64,000 nt of DNA, taken from contig CBDEGO010000006.1 of assembly GCA_965237995.1 (NCBI GenBank), positions 496,001 through 560,000 of the forward strand, read 5' to 3'. Under the pieces are notes generated by a model, which saw nothing but the letters and a program-made list of their open reading frames with translations, ran no database searches and was not told where the DNA came from. Position numbers and translations under genes: made by a program. Positions 44,413 to 52,240 of this stretch are shown here, piece after piece; within the stretch, counting starts at the first letter, position 1; the number at the start of each line of letters is the position of its first letter. Origin of the DNA: JAAELZ01 sp965237995 (GTDB taxonomy: Bacteria; Pseudomonadota; Gammaproteobacteria; Arenicellales; Poriferihabitantaceae).

Positions 44413-45129
44413 ATGAACGCACTATTAAGAATGTTACCCTTATTGCTTAAAGGAAAATTGCTTGGCAAAAGTAAAAAATGGGTGGTGTTGGCGACAACCC
44501 TATTTGGCGCCTATCAGCTGTTCAGCCCAGACGGTGTGGGCGCGCAATGGGGCGTTCCAAGTTACGACACGTTTTATTCTGAACCTCGTGACGTATTGGT
44601 TAACCGAGTAGAGGCCGCAAGGGATGTACAACAGGAAACGGCAGAAGAATTTAAGTCAGCGCTTGAGCGATTTAAAGAAGTTACCCAATTTGATGGCGGT
44701 GATTTAGAGGCAAAATTTAACAAATTAAATGCCGCATTTGAAGACAGTGAAGCGGCTGCAGATAAAGTCAGCAGCCGGATAGACCGCGTAACCAACGCCA
44801 CTAACACTTTATTAAAAGAATGGCGTGAAGAGCTAAATGATTACCATGATGCAGCGATTAAAGCGCGCGCAAATACACAATTTGACAAAACCCGCCTGCA
44901 CGCTGAAAAAATGATAGCAGCCATGCGAAAAGCGGAACAAAAAACGAAGCCGGTGTTAGATGCATTTCGTGACCAAGTCTTGTTTGTTAAGCATAACTTG
45001 AACATGCAAGCGATTAGTTCTCTGACTGAAGAAAGCAATGTTATTGAACAGCATGTTTCTCAGTTGATAGCAGAAATGGAAGCCTCCATTGCTGAGGCCG
45101 AGCGGTTTATACAAAATATGAAGAGTTAA
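44413..45129 (+). CDS. DUF2959 protein with N-terminal membrane segment
   Basis: A 238-residue paralogue of the neighbouring DUF2959 lipoprotein. It aligns through EPRDVLVNRVEAARDVQQET, AEEFKSALERFKEVTQFDG, the middle SRIDRVTNATNTLLKEW and the end ISSLTEESNVIEQHVSQLIA, but has a hydrophobic N-terminal stretch (about 20-35) in place of a lipobox. It is helical with heptads. Its stop lies three bases before the GTG start of the 2-oxoglutarate oxygenase gene, so it begins a likely operon with that and the HD-domain gene. Function is unknown. Confidence 0.8.
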   Translation: MNALLRMLPLLLKGKLLGKSKKWVVLATTLFGAYQLFSPDGVGAQWGVPSYDTFYSEPRDVLVNRVEAARDVQQETAEEFKSALERFKEVTQFDGGDLEAKFNKLNAAFEDSEAAADKVSSRIDRVTNATNTLLKEWREELNDYHDAAIKARANTQFDKTRLHAEKMIAAMRKAEQKTKPVLDAFRDQVLFVKHNLNMQAISSLTEESNVIEQHVSQLIAEMEASIAEAERFIQNMKS

Positions 45130-45132
45130 ACC

Positions 45133-46104
45133 GTGCAAAGTCAGCCAGTCCAATCGATTAACAAGGAAGATATTCCTGTTATCGATATTTCCTCTCTGTT
45201 TGAAAAGGTGCCTGATTATGATGGCGTTGGAAAAGCCTTGCGAGACGCGGCTGAAGGCACGGGCTTTTTCTATGTGAAAAATCATATCATTGATGCGGCT
45301 TTAATGCAAAAGGTGCGCGCGCTGTCACAGCAGTTTTTTGCTTGCGAAGAAGCGGACAAACAAAGTGTTCTGGCAAAGGACACGCATCGCGGCTTGCTCG
45401 CTATTGGTGGTGCGAAGATGGAAAGCCAAGCTAATGTCGATTTAAAAGAGAGCTTCATTTGGGGTGCTGACTTACCCACGGATAACCCCCGCTTTATTGC
45501 AGGTAACAAAATGTTTGCCCCCAATCGATGGCCATCTTTTTTACCTGAAATGCAGCAAGCATTAAACCAATATATGCAGGCTGCTAATGACTGCGGGCAG
45601 CAGTTGTTAAAAGCTTTTGCCGCTAGTTTAGGTATCGAACATGATTACTTTGCCAAGCAATTTGATCAGCCTATTTCACGCGGCACTTTAATTCATTATC
45701 CGCCTCAAGCACCTACCGCAAGAGATGATCAATTTGGTGTTTCGCCTCATACTGACTTTGGCACCTTAACTTTGTTAGCGCAGGATAACACTGGCGGGCT
45801 TCGAGTGAAAAGCCGCAGCGGGCAATGGGTCACTGCGCATCCGATCGAAGATACTTTGGTTGTCAACGTGGGTGATTTACTCGCACGTTGGACCAACGAT
45901 CGATTTCAATCTACAGAGCATGCCGTGGTGAATAATTCGGGAAAGGAACGCTATTCCATTGTCGTTGCGGTAGACCCAAATTGGGATGCGGTGATCTCTC
46001 CTGTAGTCCTCGCAAATGAAACACCGCATTACGACCCCGTATTGTGCGGCGAATATATTCAAGGGCGGTTTGATCGATCGTTTAATTATCATAAGCAAAC
46101 CTAA
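45133..46104 (+). CDS. 2-oxoglutarate/Fe(II) oxygenase, isopenicillin N synthase family
   Basis: A 323-residue non-heme iron oxygenase. The N-terminal domain opens IPVIDISSLF (14-23), the jelly-roll core gives the triad His206 and Asp208 (SPHTDFGTLTLLAQD) and His263 (STEHAVVNN), and the co-substrate pair Arg273/Ser275 in RYSI is the 2-oxoglutarate or related site. GTG at 45133 is the start, three bases after the DUF2959 stop. The HD-domain protein gene follows 12 bp downstream; a 2OG oxygenase followed by an HD oxygenase is the arrangement of the PhnY/PhnZ and TmpA/TmpB phosphonate pathways, although this oxygenase belongs to a different subfamily. Substrate unknown. Confidence 0.87.
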   Translation: MQSQPVQSINKEDIPVIDISSLFEKVPDYDGVGKALRDAAEGTGFFYVKNHIIDAALMQKVRALSQQFFACEEADKQSVLAKDTHRGLLAIGGAKMESQANVDLKESFIWGADLPTDNPRFIAGNKMFAPNRWPSFLPEMQQALNQYMQAANDCGQQLLKAFAASLGIEHDYFAKQFDQPISRGTLIHYPPQAPTARDDQFGVSPHTDFGTLTLLAQDNTGGLRVKSRSGQWVTAHPIEDTLVVNVGDLLARWTNDRFQSTEHAVVNNSGKERYSIVVAVDPNWDAVISPVVLANETPHYDPVLCGEYIQGRFDRSFNYHKQT

Positions 46105-46116
46105 CTAGGGGCGGCA

Positions 46117-46770
46117 ATGGATAGAGAAAGTAAGTTGATTGAGTCAGCGCTAGCATCACAACGCCAAGCTGGAGAACGCACGCCACTAATGGATAGCACA
46201 TGGTCTTATGTTGAAGCGCCTTGTCTAGAAACTGCCACGCGTGAAGATTGGAGTTTGCTAGCCATTCAACGTAAAGAGTATGAGGTATTAGAAAGGCCGA
46301 AGCAGGTGTTAGAAATGTTGCTAGCGCAAAAAGACGCGCCCTCTTTTGGTTACCAAATAAACAACTATCAACATTGTCTACAATCAGCGACTAAAGCCAT
46401 GCAAGATGGGCAAGATGACGAAACCATCGTTGTCGCTTTGTTTCATGACTTAGGTTTTATGGTGTGCAATGAAACGCACGGTGATTTTGCCGCACAATTG
46501 TTACGCCCTTATGTGCATGAAAAACATATTTGGGCGCTGGAGCGGCACATGTATTTTCAGTACAAGCACTGCCCTGCTATTGAAGATTTAGACTACGATT
46601 ATAGAGATCGCTGGGCAGACCATCCGTATTTTGATTGGACGGCTAATTTTGTTCATCAATATGACGTGCAAGCGATGAATGCCAGTTTTCAAAACGCGCC
46701 TTTAGAAGACTTTATCCCTAGGGTGAATAAGGTGTTTTCTAACCCTAGAAAAATCGACGCGCCTGAATAA
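46117..46770 (+). CDS. HD-domain protein with PhnZ/MIOX-like metal-ligand pattern
   Basis: A 217-residue HD-superfamily protein. The putative metal ligands are His86 (NYQHCLQSA), His110-Asp111 (LFHDLGF), His121 (THGDFAAQLL), His144 (LERHMYF) and Asp183 (HQYDVQAMN). This order H..HD..H..H..D is that of mixed-valent diiron oxygenases such as PhnZ, TmpB and myo-inositol oxygenase, with the first spacing of 24 residues equal to PhnZ as I remember it. The Tyr/Glu pair that closes PhnZ's active site is not obvious here, so the substrate differs or is unknown. AGGGGCGG precedes the ATG. It probably works with the adjacent 2OG oxygenase; a phosphohydrolase role is the alternative. Confidence 0.78.
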   Translation: MDRESKLIESALASQRQAGERTPLMDSTWSYVEAPCLETATREDWSLLAIQRKEYEVLERPKQVLEMLLAQKDAPSFGYQINNYQHCLQSATKAMQDGQDDETIVVALFHDLGFMVCNETHGDFAAQLLRPYVHEKHIWALERHMYFQYKHCPAIEDLDYDYRDRWADHPYFDWTANFVHQYDVQAMNASFQNAPLEDFIPRVNKVFSNPRKIDAPE

Positions 46771-46827
46771 CCGCAGAGACGACAGTATTGCTACTGCGCT
46801 AGAATATGCGCCGTTAAGAGGAAAAAT

Positions 46828-47406
46828 ATGACAGCTTGGATAAAAATGCTCACTGACGAAGAAGCGTCAGATTCAGTAAAAGAAATGTATGATCTGGTGC
46901 GCACTCCACACGGTACGGTAGATAATGTGATGCGTGTACATAGCTTGCGCCCGCACACCATGAAGGGCCACGTTACTTTATATCGTAGCGTGTTGCACAA
47001 CGAAGACAACACTCTGCCGTTTTGGTTTTTAGAGGTGGTGGCTTCTTACACCAGCTTTTTAAATAAGTGTGACTACAGCTTTAGCCACCACTTCACCAAT
47101 GCCAGAAGTTTAATTGCAGATGATGAAAAATCAGACGCCATCTATGCTGCATTTGAAGCCAAAGCGCCAGAGCAGGTATTTTCAGGTAAAGAGCTCGCGT
47201 TTCTACAGTACACAGAAAAGCTGAGTACCGATGTTGCCCATATGAACGACGCCGATTTTAAAAATTTAAAAGAGGCAGGCTGTGATGATGGAGAGATTTT
47301 AGAAGTCAATCAAGTGGTCGCTTACTTTAGCTATTCTAACCGCTTACTCAATGGCTTAGGTGTCACCACGCAAGGCGATACCATCGGCTATTATCACGAC
47401 GATTAA
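46828..47406 (+). CDS. AhpD-like / carboxymuconolactone-decarboxylase-fold protein
   Basis: A 192-residue all-helical protein of the peroxidase-related AhpD-like group. The opening TAWIKMLTDEEASDSVKEMY and the core TSFLNKCDYSFSHHFTNARS are family features. The catalytic motif is normally CxxC followed by His; here it reads KCDYSFSHH, with Cys81 but Ser84 in place of the second cysteine, so disulfide chemistry is doubtful. GAGGAAAA precedes the ATG. It lies 57 bp after the HD-domain gene and is convergent with the permease gene, so it likely ends the operon with the two oxygenases. Confidence 0.75.
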   Translation: MTAWIKMLTDEEASDSVKEMYDLVRTPHGTVDNVMRVHSLRPHTMKGHVTLYRSVLHNEDNTLPFWFLEVVASYTSFLNKCDYSFSHHFTNARSLIADDEKSDAIYAAFEAKAPEQVFSGKELAFLQYTEKLSTDVAHMNDADFKNLKEAGCDDGEILEVNQVVAYFSYSNRLLNGLGVTTQGDTIGYYHDD

Positions 47407-47417
47407 AGAAGGTTTGT

Positions 47418-48167
47418 TTAGGCGCTTTCGTTAGCGCCCATTTTCTTCTCCAGTCGTCGTACACCGTATGACACGATCAAAATAAGCGCCAAATATTCCA
47501 GTACTAACACGCTATAAATCTCTAACGGACGATATTCCGTGACCACTAACTCATTCGCGCGGCGCGTTAGTTCTTGCATACCGATAATCGATACCAAAGA
47601 CGACATCTTCAACATATAAACCAACTGATTGCCCAGCGCGGGTAGCACGCGACGAATAGCTTGCGGCAAGATAACAAACCGCATAGTGTCGGTGTAGCTT
47701 AAATTAATCGTGTGCGAGGCTTCAGTCTGCCCCTTATCAATAGATTGAATCCCTGCTCTAAATATTTCAGCCTGAAACGCGCTATCAGAAAGAGCCAAGG
47801 CTACGACCCCTGCCCAGAAAACATTTATTTGGATGCCTGCAACCACGGGTAAGCCGTAATACACCCACAACAACAGCACCAAAATCGGGATGGCACGAAT
47901 TAGCTCAACATAGGTGCGATTAATCATGCGCATGCCTTTGTGGCGCGATAAGCCAGGCAAGGCGATTAGCAGACCAACAAAAATAGAAATGGTAATGGCG
48001 GTCAGCGACACTAAAATGGTGTTCCACAAGCCGCCTAATAAAAATTGTAGATTAGTTTGCCCCGAATTAGTAAACGGGGAAACCACGTACCAGCCCCAGT
48101 TAACATCATTGCAACCCGTTAGCAATAATGTGGTTAATGCGAGTAAGCTAAGTTTTAGAGCGTTCAC
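47418..48167 (-). CDS. amino-acid-type ABC transporter permease
   Basis: A 249-residue permease of the polar amino acid family with about five transmembrane helices (about 42-66, 80-108, 115-140, 183-205, 215-238) and the EAA-like loop YTDTMRFVILPQAIRRVLPA. It starts with GTG and its N-terminus carries a lipoprotein-like stretch LLLTGCN followed by WGWYVVSPF, which recurs, as I recall, in a subset of such permeases. It would form a homodimer with the neighbouring ATPase. Four bases separate it from the ATPase gene. The matching binding protein gene is divergent. Confidence 0.88.
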   Translation of the reverse strand: MNALKLSLLALTTLLLTGCNDVNWGWYVVSPFTNSGQTNLQFLLGGLWNTILVSLTAITISIFVGLLIALPGLSRHKGMRMINRTYVELIRAIPILVLLLWVYYGLPVVAGIQINVFWAGVVALALSDSAFQAEIFRAGIQSIDKGQTEASHTINLSYTDTMRFVILPQAIRRVLPALGNQLVYMLKMSSLVSIIGMQELTRRANELVVTEYRPLEIYSVLVLEYLALILIVSYGVRRLEKKMGANESA

Positions 48168-48171
48168 CTTA

Positions 48172-48966
48172 TTAGTGCTGCAGTATTTGGGTTAAAAACT
48201 GCTGACAGCGCGCACTATCGGGCTGAGTGAAAAATTTCTCAGTGGGTGATTTTTCAATAATCTCGCCTTTGTCCATAAACACCATCGTGTTAGCCACCTT
48301 GCGCGCAAAACCCATTTCATGCGTAACGCAAACCATCGTCATGCCTGAACCTGCTAGGCCGATCATTACGTCTAGCACTTCCGAAATCATTTCAGGGTCC
48401 AACGCAGAGGTTGGTTCATCAAACAGCATGATCTTCGGTTCCATACACAACGAGCGCGCAATGGCTACGCGTTGTTGCTGGCCACCAGAAAGTTGTCGTG
48501 GGGTCTTTTGCGCTTGGTCGGCAATATCTACACGCTCAAGGTATTGCATCGCGCGTTGCTGCGCTTCATTCTGGCTGAGCTTACGCACTCGCGTAAGGCC
48601 CAGTGTTAAGTTACCCAATACAGTTAAATGCGGGAATAAATTAAAATGCTGAAATACCATGCCCAAATTGTCACGGGCGGCTACAATGTTTTCTTTGTTG
48701 TCGTTTAATTCGTGCCCGTTAACAATAATGGTTCCGCTTTCGTGTGTTTCTAAGCGGTTAACACAACGTATTAAAGTTGATTTACCAGAACCTGAAGGCC
48801 CGCAAATGACCACTATTTCGCCCAACTTAACTTCAAGGTTAATAGTATTCAGCGCCTGAAAATCGCCAAACCATTTATTCACGTCTTGCATGAGAATAAC
48901 TGGTTCGTTGGTGGGTGGCTTGGTGTGGTTTGTCACGGTAAATGGCTTGTGCTGAATGCGTTGCAT
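48172..48966 (-). CDS. amino-acid-type ABC transporter ATP-binding protein
   Basis: A 264-residue ABC ATPase: Walker A GPSGSGKST, Q-loop VFQHFNLFPHLTV, signature LSGGQQQRVAIARSL, Walker B IMLFDEPTSALDPE, and the switch His in VCVTHEMGFA. It belongs to the GlnQ/HisP cluster for polar amino acids or related small zwitterions. ATG at 48966 is chosen; the longer TTG frame is unlikely. It is cotranscribed with the permease gene and divergent, by 127 bp, from the substrate-binding protein gene, so the three form one importer. Confidence 0.92.
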   Translation of the reverse strand: MQRIQHKPFTVTNHTKPPTNEPVILMQDVNKWFGDFQALNTINLEVKLGEIVVICGPSGSGKSTLIRCVNRLETHESGTIIVNGHELNDNKENIVAARDNLGMVFQHFNLFPHLTVLGNLTLGLTRVRKLSQNEAQQRAMQYLERVDIADQAQKTPRQLSGGQQQRVAIARSLCMEPKIMLFDEPTSALDPEMISEVLDVMIGLAGSGMTMVCVTHEMGFARKVANTMVFMDKGEIIEKSPTEKFFTQPDSARCQQFLTQILQH

Positions 48967-49093
48967 TGTAATCGACCTCGGCCTCAATTCACAGCCGACC
49001 GCAATCTCTTCATTTTATGATAAAGTCGTCCTCAATAGTTGCAGCGCAGCAGTTAATAAAAGTCAACATTCCCACTATTTAGAGGAGATAGAA

Positions 49094-49882
49094 ATGAATA
49101 AACGATCCATCATGAAAGCCGTATTACTAGCAGCGACATTAATGTTTGGTGTTAGCCAACCGGCATTAGCGGCAGGCGCACTGGCCGATATTTTAAGCTC
49201 GGGTAAGTTAAAAGTGGGCACCACAGGTGACTGGAATCCAATGACAATGAAAGACCCAGCCACCAACAGCTATACTGGTTACGATATAGACGTAATGAAA
49301 GCACTAGCTGAAGAGTTAGGTGTGGAAGTCGAATTCGTGCCGACTGATTGGAAAACACTGGTAAACGGTGTTGTTTCAGGCAAGTATCACATAACAGGCA
49401 GCGCTTCCATAAAAGCCAGTCGCGCGAAAGTAGCTGGCTTTTCTAAGAGTTACTTTTCATTAGCGACAGTGCCGCTTACGCTAAAGAAAAACGACGGGAA
49501 ATTTAACGACTGGGCAGACTTAGACAATGCAGACGTAACCGTTGCAGCGACATTAGGTACTACTCAAGAAGACCAAGTTAAAAAATTCTTTCCAAATGCA
49601 CAACACAAAATTGTTGAAGCGCCCGCACGTGATTTCCAAGAAGTCTTAGCAGGTCGTGCGGACGCCCACATCACTTCAAATGTGGAAGCGTATAAGCTAG
49701 TAGAAAAATTCCCAGAGATGATGATAGTGCCAGTGGGCGAAGCACGTGCTCGCACGCCAGTGGCGATGTTATTGCCGCAAGACGATCAAGTGTGGATCAA
49801 CTTTGTAAATACGTGGATAGAGCTGAAAAAGGAAAGCGGTTTATTCGCAGACTTAGGCCGTAAATGGAAGTTAAATAACTAA
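49094..49882 (+). CDS. periplasmic substrate-binding protein of the divergent ABC importer
   Basis: A 262-residue solute-binding protein of the type-3 (amino acid) family. GAGGAGATAGAA precedes ATG at 49094, giving a signal peptide that ends near PALAA, then KLKVGTTGDWNPMTMKDP, YTGYDIDVMKALAEELGVEV and VVSGKYHITGSASIKASRAK, the last two being family motifs; the frame's further 46 upstream codons are not used. The pocket residues are not clear enough to name a ligand. It faces the ATPase and permease genes across a shared regulatory region and is followed by a hairpin and a glutathione transferase gene. Confidence 0.9.
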   Translation: MNKRSIMKAVLLAATLMFGVSQPALAAGALADILSSGKLKVGTTGDWNPMTMKDPATNSYTGYDIDVMKALAEELGVEVEFVPTDWKTLVNGVVSGKYHITGSASIKASRAKVAGFSKSYFSLATVPLTLKKNDGKFNDWADLDNADVTVAATLGTTQEDQVKKFFPNAQHKIVEAPARDFQEVLAGRADAHITSNVEAYKLVEKFPEMMIVPVGEARARTPVAMLLPQDDQVWINFVNTWIELKKESGLFADLGRKWKLNN

Positions 49883-49896
49883 GCTATCTCTGCCAA

Positions 49897-49930
49897 GCGG
49901 TGTGTAGCTAAGGCACGCCGCTCACACCGC
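49897..49930 (+). other. hairpin between binding-protein and glutathione transferase genes
   Basis: GCGGTGTG (49897-49904) is perfectly complementary to CACACCGC (49923-49930), with an 18-base loop. There is no T run, so it is not a typical terminator; it may stabilise the binding-protein mRNA 3' end or reduce downstream translation, since the next ATG is six bases on. Confidence 0.45.
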
Positions 49931-49936
49931 CCGAAG

Positions 49937-50596
49937 ATGTTAGATTTTTACGCGCTAGCCCTCAGCAGCTATTGTGCCAAAGTGCGTATTATCTTGCGTC
50001 TAAAATCTATCTCTTTCAATGAAATGACTCCGCCTGATGGTTATGGTAGTGCAGCTTATCGCGCCATTGTTCCAGCAGGGTCAATTCCCGGTATTGTGCA
50101 TAATGGTCATAGCCTGCACGATTCAGCGGCGATAGCCGAATACTTAAATGAACTAGAGCCGCAGCCCGACTTGTTAGCTGCGGACAGCATCGTTAAAGCC
50201 AAGCAACGCGCTTTATCGCAATTTCATGATACCCGCGTAGAGCCAGCCGTTAGAGCCTTGTTTCCACTAGTGCGTTTAAGCCGCCGTGATGCCAATACTC
50301 GAAAACAAATAACTGCCGCCTACCAGCAATGGACCACAGTGATTAGCCGCTTGGGACAGCTATTGCCAGGCGGCCAATTTATGGGCGGCAATGAATTATG
50401 TATAGCAGACTGCGCTTACCCCACAACGCTGCGGATGGGTGAAGATATTTTTAATTTCCTAGGCCAGTCTATTTCGCTACCAAGTCAGTTAAGAGATTGG
50501 CAAAAGCAGGTCGAGCAAAATGCGATAATAAATGAAGAAGTTATCAATAACCGAGCAGCTGTTTCAAGTTGGTTAGACACCGTCACTCTAAAGTAA
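49937..50596 (+). CDS. glutathione S-transferase
   Basis: A 219-residue GST. The N-terminal thioredoxin fold has the active-site region ALSSYCAKVRIILRLK (Ser and Cys side by side, as in zeta/beta-like enzymes), VPAGSIPGIVHNGHSLHDSA gives the glutathione cis-Pro and the Ser-Ala of the gamma-glutamyl site, and residues 90-215 are the all-helical domain. It lies 54 bp after the binding-protein gene. A zeta-type isomerase (maleylacetoacetate-like) is possible, but no aromatic catabolic genes are near. A second GST-like gene is at 59.6 kb. Confidence 0.85.
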   Translation: MLDFYALALSSYCAKVRIILRLKSISFNEMTPPDGYGSAAYRAIVPAGSIPGIVHNGHSLHDSAAIAEYLNELEPQPDLLAADSIVKAKQRALSQFHDTRVEPAVRALFPLVRLSRRDANTRKQITAAYQQWTTVISRLGQLLPGGQFMGGNELCIADCAYPTTLRMGEDIFNFLGQSISLPSQLRDWQKQVEQNAIINEEVINNRAAVSSWLDTVTLK

Positions 50597-50842
50597 AAAT
50601 AACAATGATGTGCCTCGTTGCCGTCTCAGAAAAGTGGTGTTTAATTTCAATGAAATTCGCCTAGTAATCTGAGTAGGGTTTCATAGTGAAGTAGCCCTTA
50701 GTCGAGAATAAATTTCGTGCTTATGCGTCGCAATTAAATATATATGAGCTTCACCATGTTGCTCTATAATTTATCAAAGAATGATACATCGCTATTCTAT
50801 GAGCAAGCCCACGCGGCTAAAACACCTGTTGGAGAATAACAA

Positions 50843-52030
50843 ATGCAAATTAACAGTGAACTACTTCCATCTAAAATAAGCAGCGCTGACATTAGTGTGG
50901 TGAACAACCCTATCGTGCAGGCCAGTGGCTTACCGAACGCGGCCTATACCGACGAGGTGGTGTTTAATTACGAGCGGGATCACATCTTTTCCAAAACATG
51001 GGTTGCGGTGGCTTATGCAGATGAATTTACTGACGGTCTAGTTAGACCACAAAGCTTTATGGGTACACCGATTCTAATCACCAAGCCGGTTGGCGGTGAC
51101 ATTCGTGTTTTTCATAATGTGTGCAGCCATCGGGGAGTCCAGTTAGTTGACAAGGAAGTGAACAGCAATGGCATGATCGTATGCCCTTATCACTCATGGA
51201 CCTACAGTACAGAGGGCGAATTAAAGGCGACCCCAAATATTGGCGGAGTTGGGGTAAGTACTTTGCCAGATGTCTGTAATGAACAACGCGGGTTGAAAGC
51301 GATTCGTTCTCATATTTGGATGGGTGTGTTATTCATTAATATGTCGGGGGACGCGCCTGCTTTTGAGGAAGATGCGCAAGACATTATTGCCCGTACGAAT
51401 GATTTAATGGGTGAGTCTGCGCAAGGGTTGATTCAATCAAACGCAGATGATGTTGATATGGAAATTGTTCTTAACGCTAATTGGAAGTTTGCGATTGAAA
51501 ATTATTTAGAAGCTTATCATTTACCGTTTGTACACCCGGGGCTAAATTCTTATTCTCCATTGAGTGAACATACGCCCCTAGTGCATGGAAAGAAATTAAG
51601 TGGGCAGATCACCTCGACATTTGATCCAAAATTAGGCAGTGGAAAAAGCTTGCCGGTATTTCCAGATTGGGATGAGCTTGAAATGAGTACGGGTGATTAC
51701 CCAGCAGTATATCCGAACTTATTATTGGGCTTTCAAGCTAACCATGTGTTCGCGATGATTATTCACCCATTAACGGCAAGCACTACCCGAGAAGAAGTAA
51801 AAATCTTTTATGTAGGCGAGGCGGCTAAGGATGAAAACCTTGCGCGATTGAGAAATGAAACTCGCGCTAATTGGATGGAGGTATTTGCTGAGGACATCGG
51901 TCCCTGTGAGCGTATGCAGTTGGGCCGGTCATCTCCAGGTTATCAGGGTGGCACATTTTCTCCGGTTTTAGATGTATGTTCTCATCACTTTCATAAGTGG
52001 GTCGCCAATCAATACACTGAGGCCGCTTAA
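50843..52030 (+). CDS. Rieske non-heme iron oxygenase alpha subunit (quaternary-ammonium type)
   Basis: A 395-residue ring-hydroxylating-type oxygenase. The Rieske ligands are Cys94-His96 (CSHRG) and Cys114-His117 (CPYHSW). The mononuclear iron site is His226, His231 and probably Asp351, in ENYLEAYHLPFVH. The bridging residue three before the first His is Glu223 rather than the usual Asp; from memory, carnitine monooxygenase CntA and some betaine/stachydrine demethylases share this Glu. GGAG is eight bases before the start. A reductase partner is not in the window. With the ABC importer and dimethylglycine-dehydrogenase-like gene downstream it probably demethylates or cleaves a small N-methyl compound. 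Confidence 0.85.
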   Translation: MQINSELLPSKISSADISVVNNPIVQASGLPNAAYTDEVVFNYERDHIFSKTWVAVAYADEFTDGLVRPQSFMGTPILITKPVGGDIRVFHNVCSHRGVQLVDKEVNSNGMIVCPYHSWTYSTEGELKATPNIGGVGVSTLPDVCNEQRGLKAIRSHIWMGVLFINMSGDAPAFEEDAQDIIARTNDLMGESAQGLIQSNADDVDMEIVLNANWKFAIENYLEAYHLPFVHPGLNSYSPLSEHTPLVHGKKLSGQITSTFDPKLGSGKSLPVFPDWDELEMSTGDYPAVYPNLLLGFQANHVFAMIIHPLTASTTREEVKIFYVGEAAKDENLARLRNETRANWMEVFAEDIGPCERMQLGRSSPGYQGGTFSPVLDVCSHHFHKWVANQYTEAA

Positions 52031-52086
52031 TTCGCTATCGGCAACTGGGTTTAGCACTAACAAATTTAGCGCTAGGGTGTTAATTC

Positions 52087-52115
52087 TTGACAATGTAATA
52101 CACGTTACGTAGATT
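52087..52115 (+). promoter_or_regulatory. candidate sigma70 promoter of the second importer
   Basis: TTGACA (52087-52092, perfect) and TAGATT (52110-52115, four of six) are separated by 17 bases, 126 bases before the binding-protein ATG. The spacer holds the short inverted repeat GTAA-6 bases-TTAC (52095-52108), which could be part of an operator. Confidence 0.5.
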
Positions 52116-52240
52116 TAAATATTACAAAAATAAAAGCCTAAGCTAAGGTTCCACGATTAAATCGGTCAGGTTTTCCCCATTTGAAAGTGAGAATCGAAGC
52201 AAGTTAAAAAACAAATCTAGTACAACCTAAAAGAGGAGAG

